From Novosphingobium sediminis (lineage in GTDB: Bacteria > Pseudomonadota > Alphaproteobacteria > Sphingomonadales > Sphingomonadaceae): DNA of 64,000 nucleotides. The notes under the pieces are model-generated. The model was not told the origin of the DNA. It made no database searches and was given only the letters and a program-made list of their open reading frames with translations. The stretch covers positions 1 to 64,000 of the forward strand of contig NZ_BJYR01000010.1 of assembly GCF_007991615.1 (NCBI RefSeq), read 5' to 3'. Positions 53,716 to 62,046 of this stretch are shown here, one piece after another (the first letter of the stretch is position 1; every line of letters starts with the position of its first letter). The position numbers and the translations under genes were made by a program.

Positions 53716-55956
53716 TCAGTTGTCCGAAGTGTTGCTGTATTGGTAGTAGTTGTAGCCGTAGTACTCCGAGTACCGGTTCCCCGAATCCGACGGATCGAAC
53801 TTGGTGAGTACGCCGCCAAGTACATTTGTGCGCATGCTGCGCAAGCGGCGGAGCGACGCCTTGAGCGAGCCGCGGCGACTGCGATCGGACTGGATGACAA
53901 TGACCACGCCGTCCACCAGTGCTGCCATGAGCGGCGAGTCGGCAAGCCCGAGCACCGGTGGACTGTCGAGCAGAACCATGTCGAAGCGCGCCGTGAGTTC
54001 CTCGAGCAGCTGGAGCATGTTGCTCGAGCTGAGCAACTCGGTGGGGCTCGGCGGGATCGGGCCCGAGGTAATGACCTTGAGTGTTTCGACGTCGGTATCG
54101 CGAAGAGCCTCGTCCACCGTGCTCTGGTTGGTCAGGATGCTGGATACGCCGCGACTGTTTTCCGCATTCAGCATGGGAATGGCGCGATGCAGTGCGGGGC
54201 GCCGCAAGTCGAGATCGAGCAGCACCACGTTGCGCCCAAGCCGCGCGATGCCACGGGCGATCGCGATGCTCGTCGTCGACTTGCCTTCCGAAGGCTGCGA
54301 GCTCGTGACCAGCATGGTCTTGGGCAGGCCGGAAGGTGTCGAGTAGAGCAGCGCACTGCGCAGCGAGTTGTACCCTTCGCTGACGGGGGACTTGGGATCC
54401 TCCATCGCAACTTCCAGCTCGCTGTCATGGACCAGCGGGATAACCCCGAGGAGCGGCATCTGGAGCTTGCTCTCCACGTCCTCGGGGACCTTGACCGAGT
54501 CATCGAGCTGCGTGCGCAGGTAGATGAATGCCGCAGCCGAACCAAAGCCAACCACCAATGCGATCAGCAGGTTGCGCAGCAGATTTGGCGAACTGGGACG
54601 GATCGGCGCGATGGCCGGGTCGATGATCGCGATGTTGCTGGCGCTGATGCCGGCGGCGGCATTGAGTTCCTTGTAGCGCTGCAGCAGGCCCTCATAGACA
54701 GTGCGGTTGGTGTCCGCTTCACGCTCAAGAAGACGGTACTGGACGAGTTGGTCCTGCTCCGCGAGCGACGAGCCCTTCAGGTCCGCAACCTGTTGCGACA
54801 GGCTGCGTTCGGCATCGAGAGCGGCATCGTATTGCTGCTTGACCGATGCCTTGATGCTGCGGGCTACCGACTGGATCTGTGCATCGATCACGCCGACCTG
54901 AGCCTTGAGCTGCTGGACGACCGGGTAATCCTCAAGGTGGTTGGCGCGCTGCTTCTCGAGCTCGGCCATTTGCTGCGCGCGCTGAGCAAGCAATTGTGAG
55001 ATGGCCGGATTGGCAAGAACGTCAGGTGAGCTGAGCAGATTGCCGCTGGAAATCAGCTTCCAACGGCCCTCGGCGGCGATCCTGGCGGCTTGCGCCTGGT
55101 TCGCTGCCGCATTGACCTGAAGCAGGCTGGTCGTGGTCACCGAATTGCCGAGACGGCCGGATTGGCTGGCGCCTGACGCGGTAGAGTCACGATCGCGAAT
55201 GAGGCCTTCTTCTCGCGCATAGGCGTTGAGCTCGCGTTCAGAACGTTCGAGCTTGGCGCGAGCCTCCGAAAGCTGGCCGGAAATGAATTCGCGCGCATAA
55301 GCCGAACTGTCGAACCGGCGCTGGAGATTGGTCTGGATGAACTCGGCGGCGAACGCGTTGGCGATCTGGGCGGCGAGTTCGGGCTGGGTGCTGTTGAAGC
55401 TGACCGTCGCAAGGCGGGTGTTCCGCGGCAGGTCTACGTCGCGCGAATCCTCGATTGTCCGGATCGTCAGATCCTCGAGTTCGGCACGGGTAAGATCGCC
55501 GGTGGGCTGGCGCACGCCCATCGCGTCGTAGAACTTGGCGTTGCCGACCAGTCGCAGCTTTTGCGCAACACGCTCGGCCAGTGCACGGCTTTTCAGGATG
55601 TCGACCTGCGTCTGCAGAAATCTCTCGGTGTCGTTCGCAGCGACGACCGGGTCCTGCATCGTGTCGTCCTGCTTGCCGAAGATCTGCGCCGATTGGTCGT
55701 TGATCTGCAGCGTTGTCGCGGCCGTGTAGCGCGGCGTCTGCAGCATCGTGACGACGACGGCCAAAGCGAACGTGACCGATACGATCACGCTGATAACGAT
55801 GAGATTGGCCCGGATGATCGCAATGATCTCGCGAATGTCGAACGCCGGTTCGCCATCCACGTATTGATGGGGATAGCCATAGCCGCCATTGGTCGCGAGC
55901 TGTTCAGGAACGAGGTTGAGGTCGGCCTGGTCGGAGACTGGGGTGATCTGTTGCAC
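53716..55956 (-). CDS. wzc: Polysaccharide co-polymerase / tyrosine autokinase (Wzc/ExoP)
   Basis: A 746-residue PCP2-type protein. The Wzz domain has a first transmembrane helix near 50-72 (LIVISVIVSVTFALAVVVTML). A long periplasmic coiled coil (about 190-430) and a second helix near 458-480 follow. The BY-kinase domain has Walker A SSQPSEGKSTTS near 550, Walker A' VVLLDLDLRRP near 577 and Walker B MVLLDSPPVLG near 665. The last 20 residues contain seven Tyr in YSEYYGYNYYQY, the autophosphorylation cluster. It controls polymer length and opens Wza. No Wzb-type phosphatase gene is in the window. Confidence 0.92.
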   Translation of the reverse strand: MQQITPVSDQADLNLVPEQLATNGGYGYPHQYVDGEPAFDIREIIAIIRANLIVISVIVSVTFALAVVVTMLQTPRYTAATTLQINDQSAQIFGKQDDTMQDPVVAANDTERFLQTQVDILKSRALAERVAQKLRLVGNAKFYDAMGVRQPTGDLTRAELEDLTIRTIEDSRDVDLPRNTRLATVSFNSTQPELAAQIANAFAAEFIQTNLQRRFDSSAYAREFISGQLSEARAKLERSERELNAYAREEGLIRDRDSTASGASQSGRLGNSVTTTSLLQVNAAANQAQAARIAAEGRWKLISSGNLLSSPDVLANPAISQLLAQRAQQMAELEKQRANHLEDYPVVQQLKAQVGVIDAQIQSVARSIKASVKQQYDAALDAERSLSQQVADLKGSSLAEQDQLVQYRLLEREADTNRTVYEGLLQRYKELNAAAGISASNIAIIDPAIAPIRPSSPNLLRNLLIALVVGFGSAAAFIYLRTQLDDSVKVPEDVESKLQMPLLGVIPLVHDSELEVAMEDPKSPVSEGYNSLRSALLYSTPSGLPKTMLVTSSQPSEGKSTTSIAIARGIARLGRNVVLLDLDLRRPALHRAIPMLNAENSRGVSSILTNQSTVDEALRDTDVETLKVITSGPIPPSPTELLSSSNMLQLLEELTARFDMVLLDSPPVLGLADSPLMAALVDGVVIVIQSDRSRRGSLKASLRRLRSMRTNVLGGVLTKFDPSDSGNRYSEYYGYNYYQYSNTSDN

Positions 55957-55969
55957 GATACCGCCGGGT

Positions 55970-56662
55970 TTAAAGTCGAGTGAAGACGTTGAAGATCGGC
56001 GCGGCCTGGAGGAGGTCGCGGTAGATCGATTTCGCCTGCGAGAAGCCTACGACGACTACGTCGCCGCCAAGAATCTGGGGATCGGGATCCTGGCCGGCAC
56101 GAATGCGGCCGAGGTCGAACCTTGCTGCCATGCGCGTGTTGTTGACGGTCCGGAAGACAACGACCTCATCCAGTTTTGCGATGCGCGTCGGGCTTTGCGC
56201 CAGTGCGATCGCGCCGAGCAAGGTAGTCTGGCTGTCGACCGGATAGGTCCCGGCCTTCAGCACCTGGCCTTCGACGGTAACAGTCTGTCCGGGCTGCTCG
56301 ATGACGTTGAGGGTCACTTCCGGGTTGCGCAGGTAGCGAGTGCCCAACTTGGTCGCGATCAGCGTCGAGGCCTGGGCGGGGGTCAGCGTCGCGATATGCA
56401 CCGGGCCAGCCAGCGGGACCTGGATAAATCCGGCGTCATCCACTGGAAGCTTTTCAAACGTCAGGTCTGGCTCGCCGAAAACCATCAGCGACACCACGTC
56501 GCCCGGCGCGATGAGGTACTCGGAGGGTGTGACTGCCTTGTCGATCGGGGGAATGATCGCATAGGCTGCATCCTTTGCGGGAAGCGCGCCATAGAGCCCC
56601 GACGAACACGCCGAGAGACTTGCACTGACCAGCAGCAGGGAAATGGCCGCGGATTTCTTCAC
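55970..56662 (-). CDS. wza: Polysaccharide export lipoprotein (Wza/GumB-like)
   Basis: A protein of about 230 residues. A lipoprotein signal (KKSAAISLLLVSASLSACSSG) starts at GTG 56662. In-frame ATGs at 56701 and 56719 would add a basic leader. The Poly_export domain reads YLIAPGDVVSLMVFGEPDL, then SLBB-like VTVEGQVLKAGTYPVDS. It forms the outer-membrane export channel, in the short GumB-type form. wzc follows 13 bases later. Confidence 0.88.
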   Translation of the reverse strand: MKKSAAISLLLVSASLSACSSGLYGALPAKDAAYAIIPPIDKAVTPSEYLIAPGDVVSLMVFGEPDLTFEKLPVDDAGFIQVPLAGPVHIATLTPAQASTLIATKLGTRYLRNPEVTLNVIEQPGQTVTVEGQVLKAGTYPVDSQTTLLGAIALAQSPTRIAKLDEVVVFRTVNNTRMAARFDLGRIRAGQDPDPQILGGDVVVVGFSQAKSIYRDLLQAAPIFNVFTRL

Positions 56663-56765
56663 AACTACATAAGCCCCTTGGCGAGAAAGAGATCGATACA
56701 TTCGAAACGATGCCAGCATACTTGGCCCGGCGCAACATCGGATGAAAGCGCGAGAATCCTATACA

Positions 56766-58214
56766 TCACTGCCGACCACGCTGCGGTGCAGCGGGATTGA
56801 GCAGCATTGCTACCGCAACTGCAGCAAGAGCTGCAAGCGACATGCTGCGCATGGGGTAGTCGACGATGGCGTGAAGCGCCTCGATCAGGAGGAAGCCGAT
56901 GGCAAACAACACCTGCGCGCGCCGGGAAGCTGAAGCATCGGATTTGCTGACCGAAATGACCGCTGTGACCACGAGATACGCAACAACCAACAGGATCAGC
57001 CCAAGCACGATCGCGCCGGGCAGGCCGGCTTCGAGCAGCCATTCCAGCCAGTCATTATGCGCACGAACAGGCAGGGTCGTATCGACGACCTCAAGCCGCT
57101 CCGCCGCCTCGAGCATCGGCACGATCGTTCCAATTCCGCTCCCATAGGGCCAGACCTGACCGATCGCATACCACGTGTCGGCCCAGAGATCCCAGCGCGC
57201 TTCGTGCATCAGCGAAAAGCGCCCGATGACCTTCTGTACCGACTGGAGTTGCAGCAGCAGTCCACCACTGATCACCACAACGCCGATGGTTCCGGCAAGA
57301 CCATAGAGCACGGCAGCCCGCTTGCGCAGCATTGGCCAGAGCATGAGGCCAACGAAGAGCAAGGCAATCGACGAAAGGGCGATGCCGGTCCTGGACCCGG
57401 TCATGAAAAGCCCGACCAGAAAGGACAGGACCGTCATCATCAGTCCGGCCCAAGTCAGCACATGATTCCTGCCGTCGCCGAGCCGCGCTGTCGCAAGGAC
57501 ACCAGTTGCCAGGATCGCGGCGAGCAGGATGTCGGCTTGGGCGTTGCGGTTGGCCTGAAACCCTACCAGAAAACCTTCGCTGAACTGGCTGTAGAGCGAC
57601 CACTCGAAACCTGCAGTCCTGGACAGCTGCAGAACGCCAAGCGCCAGTGAGAGAGCGGCTACCCCAACAACGACAATGCACAGCCAGTTGCGCCCCCTGA
57701 GGGACAGGCGGCTGACCTGAAGGAGCAGCAGCACCGGGCAGATCATGGACAGAAGCGACGCAAATGTGCGCGCTGGCGCCATTGTCAACGGCATCCATGA
57801 TGTGTCGGCCTGGATCAGTGCAAGCGACTGAACTTCGACCGAGCGCCCCGGAAGCGAATGCCAGAGCGAAGGCGGAAGCGGAATCAGTTGGAAAACCGGG
57901 ATTAGCAGGATCAGCCCCGCCAGCATGAGTGCGGGAGCCTGCACGGGGCCAAGACCACGCTGCCACTCGGAGCCCGCGAATAACGGGATCATGATGAGAG
58001 CGGTCAGAACCTGCAGGACCATTTCGGTTTGTGGATTGACCGTTCCGCCACCGCCAAGGGCCATCGCCAGCCCCACGAGTACCATGCACAGCGCGGTGCC
58101 AGGTAGCGGCCGAGTCTTGAGTGTGGGCAACTTGTCTGCGCTTCTACCAGAGGAGGAGCGGCCTTCGCTGCGATTCGCCTGGGCAGAACTCTTGATCGCC
58201 TGCGCGCTCGACAT
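56766..58214 (-). CDS. O-antigen ligase/polymerase family membrane protein (Wzy_C)
   Basis: A 482-residue membrane protein with about 12 helices. The Wzy_C motif appears as PVRAHNDWLEWLLEAGLPGAI near 378-398 in the large periplasmic loop, with SGIGTIVPML just before. The family covers O-antigen ligase WaaL and polymerases such as Wzy. Since another polymerase candidate lies at 40,941, one may polymerise and the other ligate or act on another glycan. It is immediately upstream of wza. Confidence 0.82.
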   Translation of the reverse strand: MSSAQAIKSSAQANRSEGRSSSGRSADKLPTLKTRPLPGTALCMVLVGLAMALGGGGTVNPQTEMVLQVLTALIMIPLFAGSEWQRGLGPVQAPALMLAGLILLIPVFQLIPLPPSLWHSLPGRSVEVQSLALIQADTSWMPLTMAPARTFASLLSMICPVLLLLQVSRLSLRGRNWLCIVVVGVAALSLALGVLQLSRTAGFEWSLYSQFSEGFLVGFQANRNAQADILLAAILATGVLATARLGDGRNHVLTWAGLMMTVLSFLVGLFMTGSRTGIALSSIALLFVGLMLWPMLRKRAAVLYGLAGTIGVVVISGGLLLQLQSVQKVIGRFSLMHEARWDLWADTWYAIGQVWPYGSGIGTIVPMLEAAERLEVVDTTLPVRAHNDWLEWLLEAGLPGAIVLGLILLVVAYLVVTAVISVSKSDASASRRAQVLFAIGFLLIEALHAIVDYPMRSMSLAALAAVAVAMLLNPAAPQRGRQ

Positions 58215-58341
58215 GTCAGTGCCTCCCTCGCAGACGGTCTAGGTGTCGTACCCCTGAAGGGCAACCCTCAATGCCGGTCACCGCTGCCCCGCTTCTGAAC
58301 ATCCGGACTTGGACTGGCAAAACAGTGCCGACGGCACTTAC

Positions 58342-58376
58342 AAAAAGGGCCCGCAAATAAAATTTGCGAGCCCTTC
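58342..58376 (-). terminator. Intrinsic terminator after the small secreted protein
   Basis: On the minus strand a 12-pair stem with one mismatch (AAGGGC and GCAAA arms, five-base loop) is followed by five T residues. It lies 25 bases after the small-gene stop and before the ligase/polymerase gene, so that small gene is its own unit. Confidence 0.88.
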
Positions 58377-58401
58377 GAAAACATTGATCAAACAGAAACG
58401 A

Positions 58402-58674
58402 TCAACCGCCGTTGCTGTCCGTCGACTTGGTCGCCTCGTAGACGCCAACGCCGACTGCGCCAGCGACGAGAAGGCCGAGACCGATGTCGGTGCCCGACAG
58501 TTCGCGCGATTCACGGGCGGACGGCGCGGTTGTGCGCGACGTCTTGATCTTCTTCACCGAAACAACGCCGGGAGTGGCTGCAGCAGCCCGGACGGGCTCC
58601 GCGCTAGCAGCCGTACCAGCCATAACTACACCGAGGGCAGCTGCGCTGGCCATCGCCATCTTGATCATGCTCAT
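58402..58674 (-). CDS. Small exported protein, unknown function
   Basis: A 90-residue protein (start MSMIKMAMASAAALG). Its signal peptide probably ends at ASA, a basic Ala/Thr/Arg segment follows, and a C-terminal Gly-rich hydrophobic stretch (IGLGLLVAGAVGVGVYEATK) may insert in a membrane. The frame is open to 58740. Its terminator separates it from the downstream genes. It sits between the initiating transferase and the polymerase. I know no characterised family; a role in envelope or polymer surface properties would be a guess. Confidence 0.65.
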   Translation of the reverse strand: MSMIKMAMASAAALGVVMAGTAASAEPVRAAAATPGVVSVKKIKTSRTTAPSARESRELSGTDIGLGLLVAGAVGVGVYEATKSTDSNGG

Positions 58675-58872
58675 CGTCCCACACTCCATTAACTTTACGG
58701 AAGATTGCCTAGTACTCTTTCGTGATTCGTTCAACCTCAATGTTGCGATGCAGGCACTTTAATGCTGCGCATGCGAAAACTAAAAAATGCTTCATGTTGA
58801 ACGAGATCAGCTTCAAACATACTGCCAAATCACCAAGTCAGTCGCTTCATCGTGCAGATCGCACAACTCACC

Positions 58873-60306
58873 TCAAAATGCGCGATCGTGAACCAGAACG
58901 GTTGCTGTCGCAAAAATGATCCTGATATCGCGCACAGCAGTCCAGCCATCGAGGTATTCGAGATCGGCCTGAAGGCGGCTGCTCAGATCCTCCTCCGAGT
59001 CGGTCGCGCCACGAAGCCCGCGGATCTGAGCAAGTCCGGTCAGGCCAGGCTTGAGCGAGTGACGCAGCAGATAGCGCGGATCAACTTCCCAAAACCGCTT
59101 CTGGCCGGCAAGCGAACCGATAGCGTGCGGACGGGGTCCGACAATGCTCATGTCGCCGCGAAGGACGTTCAGCAACTGCGGAAGTTCGTCGATGCTCGTC
59201 TTTCGGATGAACCGGCCGATACGGGTGATCCGGTCGTCGTCTTTGCTGGCCGACCGCGCGCCGGTTGAATCGAGTTTCTCGACGCGCATCGAGCGGAATT
59301 TGAAGATCCAGAAGAGCCGGTTATTGCGGCCCTGGCGCTGTTGCATGAAGAATACCGGCCCACGATCCTCAAGCCAGATCAGAAGGGCAACAACAAGGAG
59401 CAGTGGAGCCAGCGCAATGGTCGCACCGCCAGCGATGGCAAGGTCCATTGCCCGCTTGAGCGCCCTTGCGCGGAGGCCGAGCGGACCAACCGAGACCACC
59501 AGCGAGCCGAAGCCGTGGCCACGATTCGCACCAAGCACGCCAAGTTCCTGCACCTCAGGATCGACGATCTCGCCGCAAATGTTGGAGCCCTTGAACACAA
59601 GCGCCCAGTCTTTGCGTCGTTCCGGCGGGCAGGTCACGAGCACGCGGTCCATGTTCGTCATGAACATGCCGAGCCGATCAAGCATGTGCGGGTCATTTCG
59701 ATCCGGACGAAGCCGGTGCTCGCGGGAATCGATGTGCCAAGCGTGCGGGACCCGGACCGGCGTGCCACCGTCATCAATGATGAGCACATTCTGTGCCGTG
59801 GCGCCACAACTGGACCGAATGAGTGGCTTGGCCACAATCCGGGCCCAAGCCATGCCGCCTGCGATCACAAGCAAGCTTGCCACGGTGGATGCGCGTGAGA
59901 ACTGCTCGCTCGATTTCGTGAAGAACGCGATGAAGATAACCATCGTCACAGCGATGATCATCGCCATCATCGACCGCGACTGGCTGTACCGCAAGGACGT
60001 TAGTGCCTGCATGGAGTAGGCACGGGTCATCAGCGCAGCGCCCCAATAAAGCGGAACGTAGAGATTGATCTGCTGAAGGGTCTGCGGATCGTATGCACGG
60101 CCCAAATAAAGCAGGCTGACCAGCAATGATGCGCCGACGATCACAAGCCCGTCGATCAACATAAGGAGCAGATAGGCCTGAAGACGCCGCTTCTCGAGAG
60201 AAGGAGCCAGCGGCAAATTCAGTTGCCGCTTCGAGCCGGGAGTTTGGTCGCCCCCCTTGCCGGAGAGCGACGCGACAGCATCTCTGTCACGTTGCAACGT
60301 TGTCAT
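58873..60306 (-). CDS. Undecaprenyl-phosphate glycosylphosphotransferase (initiating transferase, WbaP/GumD class)
   Basis: A 477-residue polyprenyl glycosylphosphotransferase. Its N-terminal half has 4-5 transmembrane helices (about 35-170) and a cytosolic Rossmann-like domain with VLIIDDGG near 173. The C-terminal catalytic domain has VFFMQQRQGRNNRLFWIFKFRSMR, KTSIDELPQLLNVLRGDMSIVGPRPHA and LKPGLTGLAQIRG. It transfers the first sugar-1-phosphate (glucose or galactose) to undecaprenyl phosphate. A CRP-type operator lies about 150 bases upstream. Confidence 0.92.
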   Translation of the reverse strand: MTTLQRDRDAVASLSGKGGDQTPGSKRQLNLPLAPSLEKRRLQAYLLLMLIDGLVIVGASLLVSLLYLGRAYDPQTLQQINLYVPLYWGAALMTRAYSMQALTSLRYSQSRSMMAMIIAVTMVIFIAFFTKSSEQFSRASTVASLLVIAGGMAWARIVAKPLIRSSCGATAQNVLIIDDGGTPVRVPHAWHIDSREHRLRPDRNDPHMLDRLGMFMTNMDRVLVTCPPERRKDWALVFKGSNICGEIVDPEVQELGVLGANRGHGFGSLVVSVGPLGLRARALKRAMDLAIAGGATIALAPLLLVVALLIWLEDRGPVFFMQQRQGRNNRLFWIFKFRSMRVEKLDSTGARSASKDDDRITRIGRFIRKTSIDELPQLLNVLRGDMSIVGPRPHAIGSLAGQKRFWEVDPRYLLRHSLKPGLTGLAQIRGLRGATDSEEDLSSRLQADLEYLDGWTAVRDIRIIFATATVLVHDRAF

Positions 60307-60456
60307 CGCTAAAGCACCCTTTTGAACCGCTAAAAATCAGCGCTCCGGTTGTGCGACCCGGACGACAAAAGTTTTTTACAGGCAGATCTCTCGATATCGG
60401 TGAGAATGCTGCGGTGCAATACGTACAGCGTTCTGGGGCAAAAACAAGCGAGTCGG

Positions 60457-60472
60457 TGTGATCGACGTCACA
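60457..60472. promoter_or_regulatory. CRP/FNR-family operator upstream of the initiating transferase
   Basis: TGTGA-TCGACG-TCACA has both half-sites identical to the CRP consensus with the required six-base spacer. It lies in the 200-base intergenic region upstream of the minus-strand gene ending at 60306, about 150 bases from its start. holA reads into the region from the right, so the transferase is the only gene it can control directly. Confidence 0.7.
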
Positions 60473-60506
60473 ACCGGTCGGACATGAGCGTCAATTCGTC
60501 GAAATC

Positions 60507-61541
60507 CTATCGCGCCGCCGCTCTTGCAATCTCGGCAAGTCCTTGAGAAAGAACAAGTTCGCTATTGCGGTTATCTGCAAGCAATTGGCGATGCAGCACC
60601 ATAAGGCGCTCGATGAGTCGCCCCAGTTTTCGGCCACGCCAGCGCTTCAATTGGTGTGCGAGGTCCGGCTTGTCCCGAAAGAATACACGGCGCGCCGCCA
60701 TTTCCTGCTCAAGGAACGCGTTGATGTCGCCGCGACCGCGCATGCGCCCAGAGAGTTGCGCAAGCTGAGCGGCGCGACGTTCAAAAGCCAGCAGCAAACC
60801 CACGGGATTTAGTTCAAGTTCTTGAATTCTAGACAATTCTGCTGATAGCCGCGTCGTGTCTCCCGCCAGCACCGTGTTCACCAGCGGCATGAAACCATCG
60901 TCCTCGCTGACGGCAGCAATGGCATCTAGTGCAGCAGCATCGGCCCGTCGCGGCGACTCGGGGCTCGCGTCCAGGTAGAGTGACAACTTCTCGATCTCGC
61001 TTCGGGCCATGCGTGTATCGAGCGCGGCGCCTCGGGCGATGCGTTCGGCGAGTTCGTCGGTCAGGTGCAGGCCAGCGGGATCTGCCATTTCCCGTACTGC
61101 CAGCGTGACGGAGCGAAGATCCGGTGGATGGAACATGGTGACAAGTGCATCGGGCCGGTCAGCCAACAACTTGGCAATGCGCGATTTGTCTGTCGCCGAG
61201 GTGGCCAGAATGAACACCGGCCATCCCTTGATCGGGCTCGCCAGCAAGGTTTCCACGGCATCGAAGGCCTCATCACCCGAGCAGCGCACGTGGATCTGCC
61301 GCTTGTCTCCGAACAGCGAAACCGATCGCGCCTCGTCAGCGAGTCGCACCGAATCCCGGCGGAGGTCCGCGCCCGCGAGTTCGATTCGTTCGAATGGGCC
61401 CTGCTGAGCGGAAATGTGCGCGGAAAGTCGCGCGGCAGCGTCTGCAGCCCCAGCTTCGTCTGGCCCACAAAAGTAAAACACCGTGGCATCTGCAGCAGCT
61501 CGCGCGATCTGCCCGGCGAAGTTCTTCTGGGTCGCCTTCAC
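60507..61541 (-). CDS. holA: DNA polymerase III subunit delta
   Basis: A 344-residue clamp-loader subunit. The N-terminal domain has FYFCGPDEAGAADAAARL. Family-typical are VFILATSATDKSRIAKLLADRPDALVTMFHPPD near 110-142 and the C-terminal helical collar with LLLAFERRAAQLAQLSGRMRG. It opens the beta clamp. It lies 7 bases after lptE, in the usual leuS-lptE-holA order. Confidence 0.92.
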   Translation of the reverse strand: MKATQKNFAGQIARAAADATVFYFCGPDEAGAADAAARLSAHISAQQGPFERIELAGADLRRDSVRLADEARSVSLFGDKRQIHVRCSGDEAFDAVETLLASPIKGWPVFILATSATDKSRIAKLLADRPDALVTMFHPPDLRSVTLAVREMADPAGLHLTDELAERIARGAALDTRMARSEIEKLSLYLDASPESPRRADAAALDAIAAVSEDDGFMPLVNTVLAGDTTRLSAELSRIQELELNPVGLLLAFERRAAQLAQLSGRMRGRGDINAFLEQEMAARRVFFRDKPDLAHQLKRWRGRKLGRLIERLMVLHRQLLADNRNSELVLSQGLAEIARAAAR

Positions 61542-61548
61542 GGCGCGA

Positions 61549-62046
61549 TCAACCCGCCTTCCGCAGCTTTGTGGCGACGCGGGTCACGATCTGGTCGGCC
61601 ACTTCGTGGCTGAGGTTTTCGAGCGCTGTCTGCTCGGCAGCGATCACCGCATATTCACTGGAGACGATATCAATGCCGGCGTCGGCACCAGCGGTCGCAT
61701 CGAGCACGATCTCGCCGCTGGTCAGATCGACCAACTGGTAGCGCGCGCGAAGGGTGCGCCGTTCGCGCGTTACCGAATCGTTGGACAGCAGGCCGAGGCC
61801 CTGAAGCTGCTCGTCGAGGCGAACATCAAGCCGGTAGCGCGGCGAACTCTGTGCGCCAGCACCGAGCCGGTCGACCAGCGCTGCACGGACCAGCCATCCC
61901 GCCTTGCCCTCGATCGAGGTGACGTCAACGCCGGCCAGCGCACGCGCAACCTTGCCGCTGCCGCCGCCGGCATACATCGGCTGCAGCCCGCAACCGGCCA
62001 GCATTGCCAGCGGCGCAAGGGCGGCAAGGACAATCTTACGCGACAA
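61549..62046 (-). CDS. lptE: LPS-assembly lipoprotein LptE
   Basis: A 165-residue outer-membrane lipoprotein. The signal and lipobox are [16 protein letters not shown], with the characteristic [11 protein letters not shown] start of alphaproteobacterial LptE. It plugs and helps assemble LptD. The start overlaps leuS by 11 bases and holA follows directly. Confidence 0.9.
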   Translation of the reverse strand: MSRKIVLAALAPLAMLAGCGLQPMYAGGGSGKVARALAGVDVTSIEGKAGWLVRAALVDRLGAGAQSSPRYRLDVRLDEQLQGLGLLSNDSVTRERRTLRARYQLVDLTSGEIVLDATAGADAGIDIVSSEYAVIAAEQTALENLSHEVADQIVTRVATKLRKAG

